Source: Penumbrarchaeum sp964445525 (GTDB lineage: Archaea; Thermoplasmatota; Penumbrarchaeia; Penumbrarchaeales; Penumbrarchaeaceae). From it: a stretch of 64,000 nt of DNA. The DNA lies in assembly GCA_964445525.1 (NCBI GenBank), contig CAYULA010000009.1:1-64000 (forward strand), read 5' to 3'. The translations under genes and the position numbers were made by a program. Below the pieces are notes generated by a model. That model was not told the origin of the DNA. It did not search any database and saw nothing but the letters and a program-made list of their open reading frames with translations. Of the stretch, positions 43,629-52,184 are shown piece after piece (the first letter of the stretch is position 1; every line of letters starts with the position of its first letter).

Positions 43629-44812
43629 TCCCGTCTCCTCCTGATCTCCCTGATGGCCGGATATATGATAAGGCCGGTTCCGATCACACCTATGATCGAA
43701 AGGACGATGATCGTTACGGTTGTTGTGTCCACACCATCATCGGAAACGGTGCTTCCGCCGAAATCGTACATGATCACCGTGTGGCTTTTCCCCAGTCCCG
43801 AAACGAGCCTTTCACCGTCAGGGGACCACCTGGATAACATTACCATTGCTTTGTGATCCACCCCGTCCTTGATGACTTTCAATTCAGATCCGGACTCCAC
43901 GTCACGAATCTTCAGTGTGAGGTCCACTCCCGACGTTGCTATGTAATCGCCTTCCGGATGGACCTGGACCGATCTGACGCAGTTGTAGTCTGGCCATGAC
44001 ATGAGCTCAGATTCGTTCTTCCAGTCCCACACCTTGATCTTGTAGTCCCTGGAACCCGTGTAGAGTCTGTTGCCGTCATTGGACCAGTCAATATCGAGCA
44101 AGCCGGAAGTATGCCCCTTCATGGAGTGTAAGATATCTCCTTGGGGGAAGGACCAGACCTTGAGGGTCCTGTCGTCCGATGCGGTGGCAAGCATGGTCCC
44201 GTCATCGGACCACTCCACAGCGAGAACACCGTCCAGGTGTCCTTCGAGGACCAGTTCCTGTCTTCCGGTTTCCAGGTTCCAGATCCTGGTGAGGTTCTCA
44301 CCGGCGTTCTGGGGAATGACCTTGTCTGTTCCGGACCCGGATGCCAGGTATTTTGAGTCGGGGGAGAAATCAAGGCAGAGTATTGAACCTGTATGACCCA
44401 GAAAAGTCCTTTCGAGCTCCCAGGTCTCCGTATTGAAGATCCTCACCTGCAGGTCGTCGCCTCCGGTTGCCAGGTATCTGCCGTCTGGAGAGAATGCGCA
44501 GGTTCTGAGCGGCATGGTGCCATCAGGTGCGAAACCGTCGCACCTGGTCACGTAATCGTTCATATCAATTATTTTTACAACCGTTCCGTCATCGGAATCC
44601 AGTATGGTGCAGATGTTGTCGAAGAAGACGGCCGCCACGTACTCTCCGTCAGGGGACCAGTCGAGCTTCCAGAAGGTTGCCTCGGAATCATCTTTGGTGT
44701 AGGACCAGACCGTTTCTATGGAATTGGGATCGATCTCGGCAGCATCCGCCTGGAAAGAAAGTAGTATTAAAACAAGTGCAAGAAGCAGAGTTTTGTATCT
44801 TTGCAATATCAA
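43625..44812 (-). CDS. Exported seven-bladed WD40-like propeller
   Basis: 395 residues: signal peptide (about 1-24), seven WD40-type blades each with an S/H-x-D/E-G-x-x-(L/V)-A-(T/S)-G core (SPDGEYVAAV, SPDGRYLATGG, SPDSKYLASGS, SDDGTMLATAS, SNDGNRLYTGS, HPEGDYIATSG, SPDGERLVSGL), then a membrane helix (about 365-385) and tail REIRRRRD. Extracellular WD40 proteins are uncommon. Overlaps both neighbours by four bases. Confidence 0.9.
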   Translation of the reverse strand: MILQRYKTLLLALVLILLSFQADAAEIDPNSIETVWSYTKDDSEATFWKLDWSPDGEYVAAVFFDNICTILDSDDGTVVKIIDMNDYVTRCDGFAPDGTMPLRTCAFSPDGRYLATGGDDLQVRIFNTETWELERTFLGHTGSILCLDFSPDSKYLASGSGTDKVIPQNAGENLTRIWNLETGRQELVLEGHLDGVLAVEWSDDGTMLATASDDRTLKVWSFPQGDILHSMKGHTSGLLDIDWSNDGNRLYTGSRDYKIKVWDWKNESELMSWPDYNCVRSVQVHPEGDYIATSGVDLTLKIRDVESGSELKVIKDGVDHKAMVMLSRWSPDGERLVSGLGKSHTVIMYDFGGSTVSDDGVDTTTVTIIVLSIIGVIGTGLIIYPAIREIRRRRD

Positions 44813-46458
44813 TTTCCACCCTCCCTTTCCGTGTTGTAATCCCTGACCTTGAACAGTACAAGAACTGAAAACAGGGAAATGTTGAGGATCGTTACAATTC
44901 CCACGCCGATGAAATAGGGCCTCCTCTCCTTTTCCCTGTCTACCACTTCCGGGGCATCTTCCTCGATTCCCTCGCCGGGTTCGACTATCAGCTGCGCGGA
45001 TGCGGTTCCAGTGGTCAATCCCTCTTTTTCCGCTGTGACGGTTATGTCCAGGGTTGATCGCGATGAAACGTCTATTGGATACACATCGAGATTAATCCAT
45101 CCGGATCCTGCCACGATTGGAGTGGCTACGATCTCCTCGGGAGATAATCCCACTTCACCAGCCGAGGTATCTATCCAGAGAGTGGCGTTTTGCACCAGTC
45201 TGCCATCACCGTCCGTCACATTGATCCACAACTGCGCCGTGTCATCCGCTGTGATCTCAAGCGGGTCCAGTGTGAGTTCCAGTTCTATTCCGGGGGGCCT
45301 CTCTCCGACGCAGTATACGGACCGGTCATTGGAGCCGAAATAGACCGATCCGTTGTAGAGGGCGGGTGAGGAATACACATAACCCTCCGTGGGGAAGGTC
45401 CATTCAAGATCACCTGTGTTCTTGTCGAGGCAGTATAGATTGTAATCGTCGGAGCCAATGAACATCAGATTTCCTGCGATAAGAGGTGAGGACCCGCCCT
45501 GGAAATCATGGGTGGGGGTTGACCAGATAACCTCCTCCTCCTCGATGAAGCCGCTCCCGTCAGGGTCCTCGAGGGGCAGGCACCAGGCGAATTCGAAGGA
45601 TCCTAAAAAGATCCTGTCCCCCTCTATGACTGGAGTGGAATAGGCAGCGTATCCTATTTCGAAGATCCATCCTCGATCTCCGCCGGTGAGGTCCTCTGCT
45701 ATCAGTCTCTGTCCTTCCCCGTCTGTCAAATATACTATGTTATTTCTGAGGAGTCCGGATGTATACAGTTCCGCACCTTCTCCATATGAATATTCGTCTA
45801 TCTTCTTTCCGTCGTCAAGAGAAAATACCACAAGTGTATCGGATATGTTTCCGATCATTCCCCTTCTGTTTTCCGCATCCACGATCGGGGTGGCCCATAT
45901 ATCATCCTCGGAGTGTTTCACGCTCCAGATGGGATCGCCGTCCTTGGAGATCCTGTGGACGAAGCCTCCGGTATCGGCGGTTATGATGGAATCCTCGTAG
46001 GGATGGCAGGAGGATATTACATCGCCTCTCAGTTCCAGCTTCCAGCTCAAGGTGGGTCTTCCTTCAATTTCTTCGGGAAGCTCGAGGCAGTATAGAAATC
46101 CGTCAAAGGATCCGAAATATGCCTTTCCGTCTTCTATGAAAGCTGTGGCCTGGACCTCCCCTCCGGTCTTGTACTTCCATCTGACCACTCCCGTATCCGG
46201 ATCGAAGCAGTAGATGTTCCAGTCATCCGAGCCTATTAGCATTCCCCCCTCGAAGAAGGAAGGGGAGGAATAGATCTGGCCGTTGGTCTGGTATTTCCAT
46301 ATCAGTTCGTTTATCTCGGTAGGTGACCCGTTCTCTTCAGCCAGGTGGGTGGGGCCACCTCTCCATTGGGACCAGTAACCGGATGCTGGAAGGGCTAGAA
46401 AAAATGCCGACAGCAAAAGGACTGGAAAGATCGTCTTGAGAAATGTCCAGGCCCTCAT
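44809..46458 (-). CDS. Exported PQQ-like propeller protein with Ig-like domain
   Basis: 549 residues from ATG 46458. A G-rich ribosome site precedes it and the signal peptide (MRAWTFLKTIFPVLLLSAFF) then starts at once; the open frame reaches 46503. About eight PQQ-type blades follow, with W-x-x-x-T-G-G or SSP(A)-x-x-x-(G)-x-(V/M)-Y-F/I-G-S strands. A beta domain (about 390-500) and a C-terminal helix (about 518-540) follow. These blades often bind no PQQ in archaea; no dehydrogenase residues are evident. Part of the nine-gene operon. Confidence 0.85.
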   Translation of the reverse strand: MRAWTFLKTIFPVLLLSAFFLALPASGYWSQWRGGPTHLAEENGSPTEINELIWKYQTNGQIYSSPSFFEGGMLIGSDDWNIYCFDPDTGVVRWKYKTGGEVQATAFIEDGKAYFGSFDGFLYCLELPEEIEGRPTLSWKLELRGDVISSCHPYEDSIITADTGGFVHRISKDGDPIWSVKHSEDDIWATPIVDAENRRGMIGNISDTLVVFSLDDGKKIDEYSYGEGAELYTSGLLRNNIVYLTDGEGQRLIAEDLTGGDRGWIFEIGYAAYSTPVIEGDRIFLGSFEFAWCLPLEDPDGSGFIEEEEVIWSTPTHDFQGGSSPLIAGNLMFIGSDDYNLYCLDKNTGDLEWTFPTEGYVYSSPALYNGSVYFGSNDRSVYCVGERPPGIELELTLDPLEITADDTAQLWINVTDGDGRLVQNATLWIDTSAGEVGLSPEEIVATPIVAGSGWINLDVYPIDVSSRSTLDITVTAEKEGLTTGTASAQLIVEPGEGIEEDAPEVVDREKERRPYFIGVGIVTILNISLFSVLVLFKVRDYNTEREGGN

Positions 46459-46551
46459 TCCTTGTTTCCCCCTGCAGTATGCTGGATACTGTCCGAACTC
46501 CATTTAAAATGATAATAGATAAGAATTGTGGGGGGGAACCCGATAATCGGA

Positions 46552-47853
46552 TCATTGATTCCTTCTGATCCTAAGATATCCCAGATAGAGTACTACAGCA
46601 AATCCAATCAAAACGATAATACCCACGATTATAACAACAATATCCCTTTCGGGGTCGTCCTCTTCTCCCATGTCCAGCGGGTCCTTTTCATTATCCTTAA
46701 CTTCCCCTATGGCCCTGACATAACCTGCGGTGTCTCCGAATAAAATCATATCCCCGACAAATGAAGGAGAGGTTTCGGATGAATCACCGGTCTCGAATCC
46801 CCTGATAACGGATCCGTCCTCCAGCGACAGCACCCTGAGGCCGGAATCAAAGGAAACCGCAGCCAGATCCGATCCCAGTACCGGACTTGTTTCAAGGGAT
46901 GAATCCGTCATTCTCAACGACCATTCCACTTCTCCCGAATCACGGTTCAACAGGTGAACAATGCCGTCATCGGATGCCGCACAGAGGTATTGTTCGGATA
47001 CGGCAGGTGATGAGAATACGGAGGAACCGAGTGATCTATTCCATATCTTATCACCGGATGATGCTTTCAGGCAGTAGAGATTGTCATCAAATGAGCCGAA
47101 ATAAACACTTCCATCGTAAACCGCAGGGGATGAGGGAATGTATTCCGCCTGAAAGGACCAGGCTTCGGTTCCGTTGGACCTGTGCAGTGCATAAAGCTTG
47201 CCGTCGCAGGAGCCGAAAAGAACCAGGTCTTCCCCGTCTCCCTGGTAGAAGGCCGGAGTCGTATGGACCTGGCCACCGCATCCGGTGAAGTTCCATTTTT
47301 CTTTTCCGGTTTCGGGGTCCAGGCAGTAGACGTTGGAATCGTAGGAGGTTATGATTATGGTGTCCTCTTTTAGCTTGGGGCATGAATGGATGGAGGATCC
47401 GTCACCAACAGTGGTATTCCATTGGAGAATACCATCCTGGAGGGAGTATGAGAGTACCTCTCCATCCGAGGTAGCCACCAGCATGGTGTCGTTTTCCGGG
47501 TCGATCATGGGGGAATTGAAGATCTTTCCCTTCACCTGCCTCTTGTATGACATCTCGCCGTCACTGTTCAGTATGTAAACGGAACCGTTCATGGTGGAAA
47601 AGGCCAGAAGGTCCTCCATACCGACAACGGCTCCCTGGACGGGACCATCTCCCTTGAACTCCCATCTTATTTTCATGTCCTCTGGCGACCCGATGGAGTT
47701 CGTTCGGGATCCGGTGTTTTCCTCATCTCCCCTGAACGATGTCCAGGTTCCGGATGCGGTCCCCCCAAGCAACAAAACAACGAGGATTGAGGAAAACAAC
47801 TTCCCTTCCATGGGTGAGGATTTGATAAGCATGGATAAGTAATCTTTGTCCAC
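46552..47853 (-). CDS. Exported PQQ-like propeller protein
   Basis: 433 residues. A signal segment (about 15-36) is followed by eight PQQ-type blades (W-x-F-x-x-x-x-(Y/V)...SSPAVYDGSVYFGSFDDNLYCL is one, written here as its strand motif YFGSFDDNLYCL), and a C-terminal helix (about 402-422) with a short basic tail. GTG at 47853 directly abuts the permease stop; ATG at 47832 or 47811 would also give a signal peptide. Similar in build to the protein at 44809. Confidence 0.85.
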   Translation of the reverse strand: MDKDYLSMLIKSSPMEGKLFSSILVVLLLGGTASGTWTSFRGDEENTGSRTNSIGSPEDMKIRWEFKGDGPVQGAVVGMEDLLAFSTMNGSVYILNSDGEMSYKRQVKGKIFNSPMIDPENDTMLVATSDGEVLSYSLQDGILQWNTTVGDGSSIHSCPKLKEDTIIITSYDSNVYCLDPETGKEKWNFTGCGGQVHTTPAFYQGDGEDLVLFGSCDGKLYALHRSNGTEAWSFQAEYIPSSPAVYDGSVYFGSFDDNLYCLKASSGDKIWNRSLGSSVFSSPAVSEQYLCAASDDGIVHLLNRDSGEVEWSLRMTDSSLETSPVLGSDLAAVSFDSGLRVLSLEDGSVIRGFETGDSSETSPSFVGDMILFGDTAGYVRAIGEVKDNEKDPLDMGEEDDPERDIVVIIVGIIVLIGFAVVLYLGYLRIRRNQ

Positions 47854-50800
47854 TTAAGCAATTCCACGGGGAACCTGATCCTCGTAATCCTTCACCGAGT
47901 ACCAAGCAGAAGCCGTCGAGGATATCCCCGATATGAGGATCAATATGATCAGAACCGGAACCATTCCAAGGAGAGGTTCCGTCAATCCCGGATCGTCGCT
48001 GATGAGGGTTCCGGTGAGGGCCACGGATATTATGGAACCCGAAACGGCACCCATGAGGGCAATTATCAAAACAACAGCATTTTCCGACATCAGATAGATG
48101 CCCGCTTTCCTCTTTTTTACACCCAATGATCGGTGGACCACCATCTCCTTCCTGAACCTGAGAGACCTGTTGTGGTTGAAAAGTACCAGGGCCCCCATGG
48201 CGACCAGCACCCCGAATACAAGGAAATCCCTGAACAGGGAAAGATATGAAAGTTCGTAGTTGAGGTTCTCCTCTGCAAGATCCTCTATTGAGGCAGCCTC
48301 GGGGCCGTACTCGGCCAATTGTTCCTCGATCAGAAGGAGATTTTCTTCCGTGGTATCTCCCTTGATCAGGATGAGGTCCCGGGCCGAAGCGGAAGGATAG
48401 AGGTTTTTCAGGTTTGCTTCCGACATGACAAATGTTCCGGTGAGGACGGAGGGCCCCAGTATTCCGATCACCTCAAGATCAACGATTCTTCCCGGTGCTG
48501 GTTCAAGTTCGAAAATGGTTCCTATGTCACCGAAATAAATCCATCTGAGTGTGTTCTCGTCAACCAATATGGGTATTGTTTGACTGTTTTCCTCCGAGAG
48601 TTTTTCCCAGATCTCATCTTCATCCAGATCATCCTTTGTATCAATCAATTCGAATCCGTCGCTGGTCCTCAATCGTTCCGGCATCCCCACAAGCCGAGGA
48701 GGAAAAACCGCGTTGATATTGGAGCAGGTTCCTCCCTCTTTACCGTATGTGAGAAGGGAAACCGCCTCCAGATCAAGGTTGTCTATATCCTCTGGTCTGG
48801 TACCGAATGATGTTTCCACCAGTATGTCGAATCCGCCCCCGTATGCATCTTCCTCGCTTTCCAGGGATGATCTGAGCAGGCTTCCCATTCCGGAAAGAGA
48901 CAAGGCCACGGTAAGGACCAGTGCGAGGAACGCTATTCCCAGCCTGGTCTGGCCCGGTCTCCTTGAAAGTGAAGCTGTTACCAGAAGGGTTGTATCAGAT
49001 AAATCCAGGGAGGAGGGGAGTATGGATGCCAGTATCAGTGCCGAACCCGAACCCGCAAGCATGGAACCGAGCACGAACGGACCTGCCACGTCGAAGGTTC
49101 CTCCACCTTCGATCAACAATGCAAGGATAACTATTCCCGCAATCAGGAACAGGACCCCTGATGTAAGAGGCATCCATCTCCCGGTCCCCGAACTCATTCC
49201 CGGCTCCTCTCCTCTCGTATTGGACACCGGGACCTTGAGAGCCTCCCTTGTTACCACTCCCAGTACTATCAATGTCGAGATCATTATCCCCGCCGAAACC
49301 GATACAAGTACCGAGGGAATTGTTAAAGAGAGGGGTACATCGCTTCCCTCCACCGTTTCCGACCAGATCGTGGAGAGTGTGAGGTTGAGAATATAGGAAA
49401 TGAAAGCACCCAGCAGGACCCCGAAAAGCGACCCCCATATCAGGGGCCTGAAATTCTCGTAAAGACCGAACAGGGATACCTTGAATCTGCTAATCCCCAG
49501 GGATCTGAGTATCCCCCATTCTCCGGCCCTGCGGAGGGAGAGCTCCTTCGTTACTGCGAACAGTACCAGGCCGGTCGATGCCATCACCGCCGTTCCGAAG
49601 GTAAGGAACATTCCCGGGAATATGGTAAGCGCTCTTGATGATGAGAGTGCATTCTCCCTGACCGGGATCAATGTCACCTCCAAGGAATTCAGGGAGAGTT
49701 CCGATTCTATGGTTTCTGCCTGGTTGTCGTTTTCGATCAAAAGTGCTGTTGTGTCTCCCCAACGGGAGGACCACATCTCCCTGGCTTCTTCCAGATTTAT
49801 GAAAACCTTGGGAGTGGTCCGGTAGAGATCCCAGTAATTTAGGTCCTCATCCTCGATGGAATTCAGGTCCACCTCGAATCCGGGATCCCAGGTGGTGCAG
49901 GAAACCTCGCCCGTGATCCCTTCTATGGGAGGGATAAGATTCCTCTCTGCAAACAGGCCCGAGATGTTGACAATGGCCGCCACTTCAACGGAACTGTTGA
50001 AGGTCTCGAGGTTCCCGGAGGTGGTGACCGTTCTGTATTCCATTGTCAGGGTGTCTCCGATCTCCAGGCCCAGGTGTTCAGCGGTCCAGTTGTTTATGAC
50101 AGCTTCATTTTTTCCTATATTGGTCCCGACATTACCGGAGAGGTCCTCTATGCCGGATACGACCGAATAGGAAAGATTGTCATCTCCGGATCTCAGTGAA
50201 TCCACGAAATATGTCAGCGAATGATCCGAGATATTTTCTGGATCGACAACCGAGGAATCGAAAAGGAATTGATCGGAGATTATCAATGAACCGCCCGCAT
50301 CGGGTGCCGCAACCGGTGAGAATCCCGCTTTTTCAAGGGTGAGGGCCTTCTCGATTTCTTCTGTCAATTCCTTTTCTCTTATCCCGTCTTCCGTTGATAT
50401 GAGGAAGCGATTGACACCGTCTTGGGCCAGTCTCTCTTTCAGCCTGTCGAGGTCCATGAAGCAGGTGGGCAGAACCTCATCCAGGGCATCCTCCCTGTAC
50501 CTTCCCAATCCCTTGTTTTCAACTATCCCGTCCACCGTGAGATTGAGTTTGATGGAACCCGTGTCCGTGATACCCGGAAGAACATCCTCGCTCCTGTCTC
50601 TCGGATTTACCGTTATCAGAATCCAATCCCCTTCCCCCAAAGAGAGGTCCTCCGCCGCCTTTCTGTTGATATATACCGATAGAGATTGCGGGGGACCTTC
50701 GATCTTTTCGCCGCTTGTCAGCTCCAGGTTTCCCAGGTCAAGGAACCTCTCGTCGAAACCCATCAATCTGATATCTGAGGATATCTTTTTCTCCGAACCG

Positions 50801-51186
50801 GCACCTCCGTTCAGAAGTATTATCGGTGCCGCCTCATCCACACCTTCCATATTCTCATTTACGAGGTCCTCCGGTGCGAATCCGGGAGCCTCCAGAACAT
50901 AATTCACGTCGGAGAGGTTGCTGTCGGTATTTTCCTCCACCATCTGAAAGAGCCCGTCACCGACTGAAAGCGAGGCAAGGACAACCGCAACCAGCAGAGA
51001 GACCGGAAGGGCCCTTCCGAGGGATACTCCGGTGGATGCGGCTGAATGCCTCCAGCCCATCTTGAAGAGGACCCGGTGCTCCCTTTTGATAAGGGGTATC
51101 AGGATAATGGTGATGATGCCTATTGCTGCGAGAAAAGCGGTTGCACCCAGCCACCATGGTACCGTCCCCATGAACGTTTCAATCAT
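47854..51186 (-). CDS. FtsX-like ABC-type permease (1110 aa, no ATPase nearby)
   Basis: 1110 residues with two MacB/FtsX-like halves. The N-terminal membrane helices (about 10-35 and 58-80) are followed by a large outside domain (about 85-540), then three helices (about 545-665), a further helical pair (near 690-760), a second outside domain (about 790-980), and a last FtsX triplet (about 985-1100). It belongs to lipoprotein-export or membrane-stress permeases, which need a LolD/MacB-type ATPase; none is encoded in the window. It is first in the minus-strand operon of nine genes. Confidence 0.85.
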   Translation of the reverse strand: MIETFMGTVPWWLGATAFLAAIGIITIILIPLIKREHRVLFKMGWRHSAASTGVSLGRALPVSLLVAVVLASLSVGDGLFQMVEENTDSNLSDVNYVLEAPGFAPEDLVNENMEGVDEAAPIILLNGGAGSEKKISSDIRLMGFDERFLDLGNLELTSGEKIEGPPQSLSVYINRKAAEDLSLGEGDWILITVNPRDRSEDVLPGITDTGSIKLNLTVDGIVENKGLGRYREDALDEVLPTCFMDLDRLKERLAQDGVNRFLISTEDGIREKELTEEIEKALTLEKAGFSPVAAPDAGGSLIISDQFLFDSSVVDPENISDHSLTYFVDSLRSGDDNLSYSVVSGIEDLSGNVGTNIGKNEAVINNWTAEHLGLEIGDTLTMEYRTVTTSGNLETFNSSVEVAAIVNISGLFAERNLIPPIEGITGEVSCTTWDPGFEVDLNSIEDEDLNYWDLYRTTPKVFINLEEAREMWSSRWGDTTALLIENDNQAETIESELSLNSLEVTLIPVRENALSSSRALTIFPGMFLTFGTAVMASTGLVLFAVTKELSLRRAGEWGILRSLGISRFKVSLFGLYENFRPLIWGSLFGVLLGAFISYILNLTLSTIWSETVEGSDVPLSLTIPSVLVSVSAGIMISTLIVLGVVTREALKVPVSNTRGEEPGMSSGTGRWMPLTSGVLFLIAGIVILALLIEGGGTFDVAGPFVLGSMLAGSGSALILASILPSSLDLSDTTLLVTASLSRRPGQTRLGIAFLALVLTVALSLSGMGSLLRSSLESEEDAYGGGFDILVETSFGTRPEDIDNLDLEAVSLLTYGKEGGTCSNINAVFPPRLVGMPERLRTSDGFELIDTKDDLDEDEIWEKLSEENSQTIPILVDENTLRWIYFGDIGTIFELEPAPGRIVDLEVIGILGPSVLTGTFVMSEANLKNLYPSASARDLILIKGDTTEENLLLIEEQLAEYGPEAASIEDLAEENLNYELSYLSLFRDFLVFGVLVAMGALVLFNHNRSLRFRKEMVVHRSLGVKKRKAGIYLMSENAVVLIIALMGAVSGSIISVALTGTLISDDPGLTEPLLGMVPVLIILILISGISSTASAWYSVKDYEDQVPRGIA

Positions 51187-51252
51187 GTGCGGATTATTTA
51201 ACCGTTATGAGGAATATAATTTAGAAATGGTAATTGTTCCAGCAATAGGAAA

Positions 51253-51291
51253 ATTATTTATGATATCATATTGATATCTTAATGATATCAT
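51253..51291 (+). promoter_or_regulatory. Promoter and repeated operator of the RHH/PIN module
   Basis: A TATA-like element (attattta, 51253-51260) is followed by three copies of TGATATC at 51261, 51272 and 51283, each 11 bases apart. The outer two are in the perfect palindrome ATGATATCAT (51260-51269 and 51282-51291). The last copy overlaps the antitoxin ATG at 51290. With a start ~25 bases past TATA the message would be almost leaderless. It looks like an autoregulated operator for the RHH protein. Confidence 0.6.
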
Positions 51292-51541
51292 GTCGTATGT
51301 CCAGGTATTATTCAGGATCGATAAAGGTATGATAGAAGAACTTGACAAGCATCTATCAGACTTTGGTTTTAGAACCAGGAACGAATGGTTCAGGGCTAAG
51401 GTTAGGGAGTACCTTAGTGATGCGGAAAAAAAAGAAATGCTTGAAAAACTTGATAATTTGACAATTGAAGATATCTCCGAGGATGAGATAGTCCAGATGG
51501 TCAAAGATTGGAGAAAGGGGAAGGAAAGGGGTAATTTGTGA
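51290..51541 (+). CDS. RHH (CopG-like) antitoxin
   Basis: 83 residues. The N-terminal strand VQVLFRI and helices KGMIEELDKHLSDFG and TRNEWFRAKVREYL form a ribbon-helix-helix DNA-binding domain. The acidic helical C-terminus (about 50-83) should block the PIN partner. Overlaps the PIN gene by four bases. Operator-like repeats lie at its start. Confidence 0.85.
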   Translation: MSYVQVLFRIDKGMIEELDKHLSDFGFRTRNEWFRAKVREYLSDAEKKEMLEKLDNLTIEDISEDEIVQMVKDWRKGKERGNL

Positions 51542-52029
51542 CAATCATCCTTGATACAAATGTAATTATGGCCGCTTTAATAAAAGATGGCATAGTAAGA
51601 AAACTTGTTATCGAAAATGGTGGTGAATTCATAACACCCGAATGGTGTTACCAAGAAATCGAAGAACATAAAGAGGTTTGGAATAGGAAAAATTACCCAG
51701 ATGAAAAATTAAATAGTATAATCAAAGATTTTAAAGAAAAATATGTGTTTCCAATGAATAAAGAACTTTACTTAAAGAAACTTAAAGAAGCATCTAAGAT
51801 TATTGGTGATCAGGATGATGCTCCAATTGTGGCATTAGCATTGGAAATAGAGAATAAAGGAGTTTGGACTTTTAATACAAAGGATTTTAATAAAGATGAA
51901 GTGAAAGCAAAAATTTCTATATTGGATACAAAAACAGTAAAAAATATGTTAAATTATGAAAAACCAGATGAAAAAAAACCACAAACTCAATCTGAAGATG
52001 AAGGTGAGGAGCAATCCTGTGGACAATGA
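51538..52029 (+). CDS. PIN-domain toxin (VapC-like)
   Basis: 163 residues with PIN acidic residues: Asp6 in ILDTNVIMAAL, Glu near 42 in CYQEIEEHK, and the later Asp pair in GDQDDAPIVALAL and the NTKDF motif. Such proteins are Mg-dependent RNases. GTG start. The codons are far more A/T-rich than those of neighbours, and the end (DEKKPQTQSEDEGEEQ) is disordered. This suggests transfer of the RHH/PIN pair into the locus. Confidence 0.85.
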   Translation: MTIILDTNVIMAALIKDGIVRKLVIENGGEFITPEWCYQEIEEHKEVWNRKNYPDEKLNSIIKDFKEKYVFPMNKELYLKKLKEASKIIGDQDDAPIVALALEIENKGVWTFNTKDFNKDEVKAKISILDTKTVKNMLNYEKPDEKKPQTQSEDEGEEQSCGQ

Positions 52030-52128
52030 GAATATAACAAGTATGGATAATCCCAAGTTACATAAATTTTCATTTCTTTCGATTTGTAACACTTCTTCGT
52101 CATTGTCAGTATTTTTTCTTGAAAATGA

Positions 52129-52136
52129 TTATATAA
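52129..52136 (+). promoter_or_regulatory. TATA box of the acyl-CoA dehydrogenase operon
   Basis: The element ttatataa lies 49-56 bases before ATG 52185, after the PIN gene. It likely starts the acyl-CoA dehydrogenase/Etf transcript. Confidence 0.5.
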
Positions 52137-52184
52137 TGCCGTTGATTAACAGCGGCAGATTCCACATCGATGTTATGATGCGGT

